A stretch of DNA of 12,466 nt. Source: Acanthaster planci. Its lineage: Eukaryota > Echinodermata > Asteroidea > Valvatida > Acanthasteridae. The DNA lies in NCBI RefSeq assembly GCF_001949145.1, contig NW_019091525.1, positions 267,730 to 280,195 on the forward strand. The letters are read 5' to 3'. Made by a program: the position numbers and the translations under genes. This document shows, piece by piece, positions 8,265-12,466 of the stretch. How positions within the stretch are numbered: the stretch's first letter is position 1; each line of letters starts with the position of its first letter. The notes under the pieces were generated by a model, which was not told the DNA's origin, made no database searches, and worked only from the letters and a program-made list of their open reading frames with translations.

Positions 8265-8871
8265 ATGCTTGTTTGTATGGTGCCTTGTGGGGTATTGGAA
8301 GTATCCCACAAAGAACATTCGTTGCCCTGGGGGTAACGTAATGGTACCCTACAAGAATTTCACGAAATAATTAGGACTTTCCAAATTATCCACCGCAAAT
8401 TAAAATATTTTACCCAAGGGAAATTTTGTCGAACCCTAGAAAGATATTCTGATTCAAACAGTGATTTTGAAACTTGCGCTTCACGCTGTTTTTTAGCGCA
8501 CAAGGACAAAGGAAATACCCCACAAGAATATATGAATGTTCTGAGTAAAAATTTGCTTTCAGTTAGTTGCCGTTAAATAATTTGGCAGTGGTTAATTTAG
8601 AGGAGGAAGAGAAATTCACAACTTGATGAACATGTACATTCTTTACGGACAGCCCTGCACTGATAATTGAAAAACACCCGTTTCGCCTTTGCATTGATGT
8701 TTGTGCCGGACTTGCGAAGCGACCTCAAAAGGGACCATTAGAAATGGCTTGGAATCCCACAAGAGGCAAAAGTCTGGCATTTGATTTATGTGCATAATGT
8801 AGCTGCCAGGTCATCTTTTCACTGCGAAGTATATAGAGGTGAAATATTCAATTGTTTGGATCAAACAGCCC
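8265..8871. other. Non-coding; recurring CCCACAAG motifs
   Basis: No gene is recognised. TTGTGGGGTA (8285-8294) pairs with TATCCCACAA (8302-8311) across a 7-base loop. CTTGTGGGGTATT (8284-8296) has its exact reverse complement at 8514-8526. Related CCC(A/T)CAAGA forms occur near 8347 and 8755. The 8284-8526 pair could be the short ends of a degraded element, but no target duplication was found. Confidence 0.4.
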
Positions 8872-8972
8872 GACAGACAGACAGACAAAAACAAACAAAC
8901 AAACAAACAAACAAACACCCCAACAAACAAACAACAAACAAACAAAAAACACACAAACACACACAAAAAACA
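8872..8972. repeat. (GACA)n/(CAAA)n/(CA)n microsatellite
   Basis: An uninterrupted simple-sequence tract starts with GACA units, passes into many CAAA units and ends in CA/A-rich units. The overlapping frames on both strands (8781-9163) are composed of Lys-Gln-Thr-Asn or Cys-Leu-Phe-Val runs that the tract creates and are not genes. Confidence 0.95.
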
Positions 8973-9018
8973 GAGCAAAATTCGTCTTCCAACGTGCAGC
9001 TACCCTAAATGTTGACAT

Positions 9019-9130
9019 AGGGGCGTTATGGGGAGGGGGATTCTCGTGTATTTCTACACTCAACCCCCAAATGGGGAACATTTGTATTTTTAATGTAATG
9101 AGAAAAGGGGTGGTTTGGGGGGACGACATG
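9019..9130. repeat. G-run-rich block, possibly related to the 4975-5249 repeat
   Basis: The block opens GGGGCGTTATGGGGAGG, contains a CAACCCCCAAATGGGG segment and ends in GGTTTGGGGGG. The opening resembles the start of the repeat at 4975 (GGGCGTAAATT...TGGGGAGG). The right boundary is unclear, so the relationship is tentative. Confidence 0.25.
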
Positions 9131-9540
9131 CATGTCAATGTCTTTCGTTTCCAAAGCGTGTAAAAGCCTCAACACTCAAAAGCCTCATTCCTTGGAAATG
9201 GTTACATGAATGAAATGCTTTGGCCTGCATTAAGAAACTCCCGAAGTCTTCCCCCTGTTTTCCCGGAGGGTAAACATTTTGTTCTCTACGTTGTAAATCA
9301 CGGGAGGGATATGTCAGTTTACTTCGAATTAATTTAAATTGATTAAAAAACAAAGATGCCCTTCACTTCCTAAAAACGAAGTCAGAGCTCACCCACTTTT
9401 CAGCACACCGGCTCTTTTTGGAAGAGGACTCAGGATTTATTTATGGAACCGTAATGACCTTTATAGTATTGAACTTGAGGACGTCCTCATTATACTCACT
9501 AAGAAGATTTAAAATTCGTCAATGATAATTTATAAAAGTA
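9131..9540. other. Non-coding stretch preceding the cysteine-rich exon (putative intron)
   Basis: No coding signal was found. If the exon at 9565 is real, this stretch is the 3' part of its upstream intron. TACTCAC near 9493 fits a branch-point sequence but lies further from the acceptor than usual. Confidence 0.3.
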
Positions 9541-9564
9541 CCATTCTTTGTTTTCTTTCATCAG
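9541..9564 (+). promoter_or_regulatory. Putative 3' splice site of the cysteine-rich exon
   Basis: A pyrimidine-rich tract (TTCTTTGTTTTCTTTCATCAG) leads to an AG at 9563-9564, right before the first cysteine codon. It is a strong animal acceptor by eye. The exon would be entered in phase 0. An in-frame TAA at 9526-9528 means the reading frame cannot extend upstream without splicing. Confidence 0.5.
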
Positions 9565-9723
9565 TGCAATGGATATGGAAAAACGTGCACCATAAAGAAT
9601 AGAAAGCACAACTGCTGTCAAGGATTAGGTTGCTACAGCAGGTCTGACAAAGACTGCTACGGGACCTCACGGTGCATATGTAGGAAAACTCCTGAGCTGA
9701 AGTACGTCTACTACATGGTGTAA
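9565..9723 (+). CDS. Terminal exon of a cysteine-rich, cystine-knot-like peptide
   Basis: This 52-codon open stretch has no start codon of its own and ends in TAA at 9721-9723. It encodes eight cysteines spaced C-x6-C-x8-CC-x4-C-x7-C-x5-C-x-C. The first six follow the C-C-CC-C-C order and loop sizes of inhibitor cystine knot (knottin) peptides, and the last C-x-C would supply an extra bridge. The loops are rich in Gly, Lys, Arg, Asn and Ser, as in secreted mini-proteins. A hydrophobic/aromatic tail (YVYYMV) follows the last cysteine. The first cysteine is the first codon after the acceptor, which fits a mature domain on its own exon with the signal peptide and any propeptide encoded upstream. 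I did not find that upstream exon in the window. Role unknown: secreted knottins include neurotoxins, antimicrobial and protease-inhibitor peptides and endogenous regulators. It could also be a dead exon. Confidence 0.55.
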   Translation, partial: CNGYGKTCTIKNRKHNCCQGLGCYSRSDKDCYGTSRCICRKTPELKYVYYMV

Positions 9724-10264
9724 ACTGGCGCCATCAACAGGCTTGTAAAAATCCATGTAAAACGTTTCAGCTTGCATGGCATATTATAAATATGGCCTGC
9801 GTATTCATAAATACATGTATTTATATAGAGAGTTTCTCCAATCTCAATAATCAAAATGGTAATATCTAGAAATCAACTAGATATTTTGCTGAGAGTTATT
9901 GTGGCGCTAATATCGCTTGTGGTACAGTTTCGCTTAAAATCCATTAGAGTACAGGCAAGGCTGATAGTTTGCATCTCTGTAAATGGTCAACAAATGGTCA
10001 AAACAACACATTCATTATTGCATGTAAGTTATTTATCGTTCATTCAATTTATTTGTAGCTAAGGCCCGGATATGTCCTTAAGTTCACTTTGGCCAAGCTC
10101 TCTCTCAAGAGCAAGCTCTCGGACAAGCACTGAGCAAACAGTGTTTATTAATACATACGCTGGGTAAGGGCAAAACCCGTTATATAAATTAACATCTCCC
10201 CAACGCAAAAAAAAAATACATCTTGAAAAAAGAAAATTGTAGTTGGTTGCTCTTATTATTTATA
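9724..10264. other. Non-coding; 3' untranslated region of the exon, then spacer
   Basis: No canonical AATAAA was seen soon after the stop codon. TATAAA near 9785 is a one-base variant hexamer. The frame at 9856-10062 is AT-driven and has no recognisable domain. Confidence 0.35.
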
Positions 10265-10410
10265 TTCAGGCAAACTTGAATTCTCAATCCTGACTGGTCG
10301 ATCCATGGCAATGAACAGTGTCATGTATAACTTTATGTTCAGGCAAACTTGAATTCTCAATTCTGATTCGTCGATTTATGGCAACAAGCAGTATGATATA
10401 TAGACAAAAT
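10265..10410 (+). repeat. 73-bp direct tandem duplication
   Basis: Two copies, 10265-10337 and 10338-10410, start with the identical 24-base stretch that opens TTCAGGCAAACTTGAATTCT. They then diverge moderately (TC(C/T)TGA(C/T)T, TCGAT, ATGGCAA, AGCAGT-like segments). The second copy abuts the reverse transcriptase fragment at 10408, so the repeat may belong to the upstream part of that Penelope-like element. Confidence 0.7.
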
Positions 10411-10736
10411 GGTTCACCCAACTTTCTTTTTACCGTGGATGTGAAATCGCTTTACACCCACTCGGTGGTTTGGCTGCGCTCAAACACTGTCTATATTTCT
10501 GGCAGACTCAAGATCCTCCTACCGGCACTCTGCTCCGTCTGGCTGAATTGGTGCTCACGTTGAACAACTTCGCGTTCAACGGTGAGCACTACATTCAGAT
10601 CAGTGGTGTGGCTATGGACACACGAATGGGACCAAGTTATGCATGTCCGTTTGTTGGCAACATCGAGGAGCAGATGCTGACCCAGTATCAGGGCGTGCAG
10701 CCATTAATGTACCGGCGATACATTGATGTTATACTC
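10408..10736 (+). pseudogene. Penelope-like element reverse transcriptase, fragment
   Basis: The reverse transcriptase palm is recognisable in order. Motif A is FLFTVDVKSLYT (about 10423-10458), with its catalytic Asp. Then come GLAALKH, TQDPPTGTLLRLAELVLTLN and NFAFNGEHYIQISGVAM. Motif B is RMGPSYACPFVGNIEEQML, and motif C is YRRYIDV at about 10710-10730. DVKSLYT plus this spacing is typical of Penelope-like retroelements, which encode a telomerase-related RT and a GIY-YIG endonuclease. Defects: a deletion with frameshift just after motif A (about 10460-10470), Asp in place of the usual Gly in the motif B lead (VAMDTRMG), and Val in place of the second catalytic Asp of motif C. Similarity ends just after motif C. 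No GIY-YIG domain was found. The fragment is non-functional. Confidence 0.8.
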
Positions 10737-11556
10737 AAACTCAAAAAGAAGGAAAGCGGGCAAACCATTTTGAGTGTGTGTGTGTGCCTCAGCTTCGATA
10801 TGGATTTATTCACAAACTCCACCGGAATACCATCATACGTATATTGGGCAAACCGGTACACGAGGCAGCACCTGCGGCCACCTCGCATAAAACCATGCAC
10901 ATTGAGCTGAACCATGTACAAACGTGATACTCATGACCACGACAACTCCCCAAGGCATAAGTTCCAAGTAAACGCCAAAACTTAAGGGCGTTAGTCAAGA
11001 ATGTCAATGATACCCACGATCACTGAGTCGAGAACGTCCAAAACGGCTCTCGATTTATTTAATACCAGGCACAATATGATAATTAGGTACTATCAACCTA
11101 AAGAACGCAAGAGTATATTTACTAACGCTAGTTTTTCATGCATAACATGAAGGAAGAAACTTCTCGTAACCCGGTACTTGTTTTAAGAACTGTAATAAGT
11201 CAGTAACTTACAGTATCATGCAATCTAAATTTCCCACCGCTGGAACATGCGGCTGGGTGTAGCCCGTGTGCAACGTCACAGGCTATTAATAAGATACACA
11301 TGTGTACTGGTATTAATAAATTGAATTATAATGTTCAACTCCCCATTGTCATGCCGTGTGGCATCATGGCGCTTTAGACATTGTAATTTACAAAGCTCAA
11401 GATTTAATTGATGTATAGACCAGGTAGCTTATCATTTTTTTTTACAAACAAATGGTGTTCCATTCTTATTCTGTATAAAAAAAACTGCCACTCGTGGGAA
11501 CCGCGACCAACGGAAAAAGAACAGAACACCGATGAACGCCTCTCCGACAGGGAAGT
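10737..11556. other. Non-coding between Penelope-like and recombinase element fragments
   Basis: No gene is confidently recognised. The frame continuing from the RT to 10910 no longer resembles RT. A cysteine-containing stretch near 11225-11275 loosely recalls the Cys-rich spacer between RT and endonuclease of Penelope-like elements, but it is interrupted by stops and I do not rely on it. The right part (from about 11408) lies downstream of the minus-strand hydrolase and may be that element's untranslated or terminal repeat sequence. Confidence 0.35.
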
Positions 11557-12068
11557 TTATAACATGGACAAAATGCAGCTGCGCAGGTTTTCCCGAAAGA
11601 TACCACAACCCTCGGATGACAGATGGACCCCGTCCCTCCTGAAGAGGGTTGCCGCCGACCAAGTGAACTGTGGATGGTCAAGCACTCTGACCCCACGTTG
11701 TCGGCATTGTGATATAGCCCATTTGTTAGCTGCGCGGCGAACCCGCTCCAGGGACTGTTGTGACAGTGCACCATAATAAAAAAAAGGTGGGGCAGTATTG
11801 TGGACCAAATAATGACGGCGTCTGAAAATTGTTCGCATAAGTGTGCGATTGCAATCACTATCACCTGTCGGAGACCGAAAAAATTAAACTGCACCAAGTC
11901 ATTCGTACCTAGATGAACAATAATTACTGCAGGATTCCCAACCAACCGCCCGACCAGGTCTGGTAACTCGTGAATTCGCGCTCCACCCTTCCCTTTCCAT
12001 ATTACTTGAATAGGAACGGCCATGTCAAAAGTAGCCCATCGGATCAGGGAATCGCAAACAACCCACGC
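11557..12068 (-). pseudogene. SGNH/GDSL hydrolase domain of a YR retrotransposon, frameshifted
   Basis: SGNH hydrolases are small esterases/lipases. In retrotransposons the domain's substrate is not established. Block I reads VCDSLIRWA, with the nucleophile Ser at 12050-12048 and Cys instead of the usual Gly before Asp. Block II glycines follow in KGKGGARI. Block III is HLGTNDLVQ, with its Asn at 11903-11901. Block V is RRDGVHLSSEG, with Asp at 11634-11632 and His at 11625-11623. All four signature residues (Ser, Gly, Asn, His) are thus still present, but blocks I-III and block V lie in different frames. The switch falls at a run of eight T (minus strand) near 11778-11785, just after the WSTILPHL segment. 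The second frame ends SCILSML and a stop at 11559-11557. The domain is in frame with the recombinase upstream. Confidence 0.75.
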
Positions 12069-12128
12069 ACATCGAGAACTCGATGCTGGTGCATGTATAT
12101 GAGTAAATGAAAACAGAGAAAAGCTTTG

Positions 12129-12341
12129 CTAAACCCCAGGCACATTGGATAGTGGCAAGGGACGCAGGTAACATTTAAGGGCGTCTGAACGCCATCGGCC
12201 CATTCGCTGAATGTCCTCAAAGGGGACCCCCATGGTAAAGGCCGTCAAAGCGGCGCCCATCTGGAAGGAGTGGGATCGATAATGACTATCCCCCACCGCT
12301 GATTCCGTCTGTGTTAAACGGGGAACACCGGTTGTGCACAT
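12129..12341 (-). pseudogene. Tyrosine recombinase C-terminal catalytic region, fragment
   Basis: The last part of a phage-integrase-fold recombinase is readable. SHSFQMGAALTAFTMGVPF corresponds to the H-x-x-R box and its following helix, and IQRMGRWRSDALKCYLRPL corresponds to the W/H...Y box. His (12272-12270) and the nucleophile Tyr (12170-12168) are present, but the catalytic Arg of HxxR is replaced by Gln (12263-12261). A small deletion seems to have shortened the segment before the HxxR box. The frame is closed upstream by a TGA just before the Met at 12341, so that Met is not a natural start; the N-terminal half of the catalytic domain was not recognised. The fragment ends at TAG (12131-12129), after which the same frame stays open into the hydrolase. 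Confidence 0.75.
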
Positions 12342-12466
12342 GCGTCAGTTTTTTGACGAGTACAGGCAAGTTGCATAATTCATGAATCTTGACCCATTTT
12401 GTAAACACTGCCTAAAAGTCATGATAATACTGAATATTCTGATGAATGTTTTCGACCACTCCCACG

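Larger units (their letters stand above)
11557..12466 (-). mobile_element. Tyrosine-recombinase retrotransposon (Ngaro/DIRS-type), 3' part, decayed
   Basis: On the minus strand a tyrosine recombinase C-terminus (12341-12129) is followed by an SGNH hydrolase (12068-11557). This combination is known from YR retrotransposons of aquatic animals, notably Ngaro-like ones, which integrate through a recombinase instead of a DDE integrase. The RT/RNase H part would lie beyond 12466 or has been lost. No terminal repeats were identified. The element has a nonsense codon between domains, a lost recombinase arginine and a frameshift in the hydrolase, so this copy is inactive. Confidence 0.7.

Noticed and set aside
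8781-9163. Overlapping frames on both strands through the CAAA microsatellite
   Set aside because: Composed of simple-repeat translation (Lys-Gln-Thr-Asn on one strand, Cys-Leu-Phe-Val on the other).

Overview
The window looks like animal nuclear DNA, most likely from a marine or aquatic invertebrate. An amphioxus, hemichordate, mollusc or cnidarian would all fit, and the sequence alone does not decide between them. There is no operon-like packing, coding signal is short and broken, and the remnants come from transposon families typical of animal genomes: BEL/Pao LTR retrotransposon, Penelope-like element, tyrosine-recombinase (Ngaro/DIRS-type) retrotransposon with an SGNH hydrolase domain, TA-flanked MITEs, and a long-inverted-repeat DNA element. 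No complete host gene is present.

Layout, left to right. 1-340 holds nothing recognisable. 391-552 is a CGACG-rich element with inverted ends. 783-1292 is a decayed BEL/Pao Pol C-terminus (copy 1). 1293-2847 is non-coding, with a GC- and CTAG-rich stretch and a minus-strand promoter/LTR-like arrangement. 2848-3353 is a second BEL/Pao copy in the same orientation that has lost its integrase core. 3733-3996 is a palindromic TA-flanked MITE. 3997-4974 has no recognised gene. 4975-5249 is a GGCGTA-ended repeat. 5714-5954 is a second TA-flanked MITE packed with GTGTTA/TAACAC motifs. 5955-7350 is non-coding with two perfect palindromes.

7361-8254 is an 894-bp element made almost entirely of two ~350-bp inverted arms, flanked by a 10-bp near-perfect target-site duplication. 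8265-8870 is non-coding with recurring CCCACAAG motifs. 8872-8972 is a (CAAA)n/(CA)n microsatellite. 9565-9723 is the most interesting host-like signal: a terminal exon preceded by a good splice acceptor, encoding 52 residues with eight cysteines in an inhibitor-cystine-knot-like spacing. 10265-10410 is a 73-bp tandem duplication lying directly before a Penelope-like reverse transcriptase fragment (10408-10736).

11557-12341, on the minus strand, is the 3' part of a tyrosine-recombinase retrotransposon. The recombinase C-terminus and an SGNH hydrolase lie in one reading frame separated by a single TAG, and the hydrolase is then broken at a T8 run. The mobile elements are mutually unrelated insertions and do not form a pathway. 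The cysteine-rich exon is the only candidate for a working gene, and its upstream exon(s) were not identified here.
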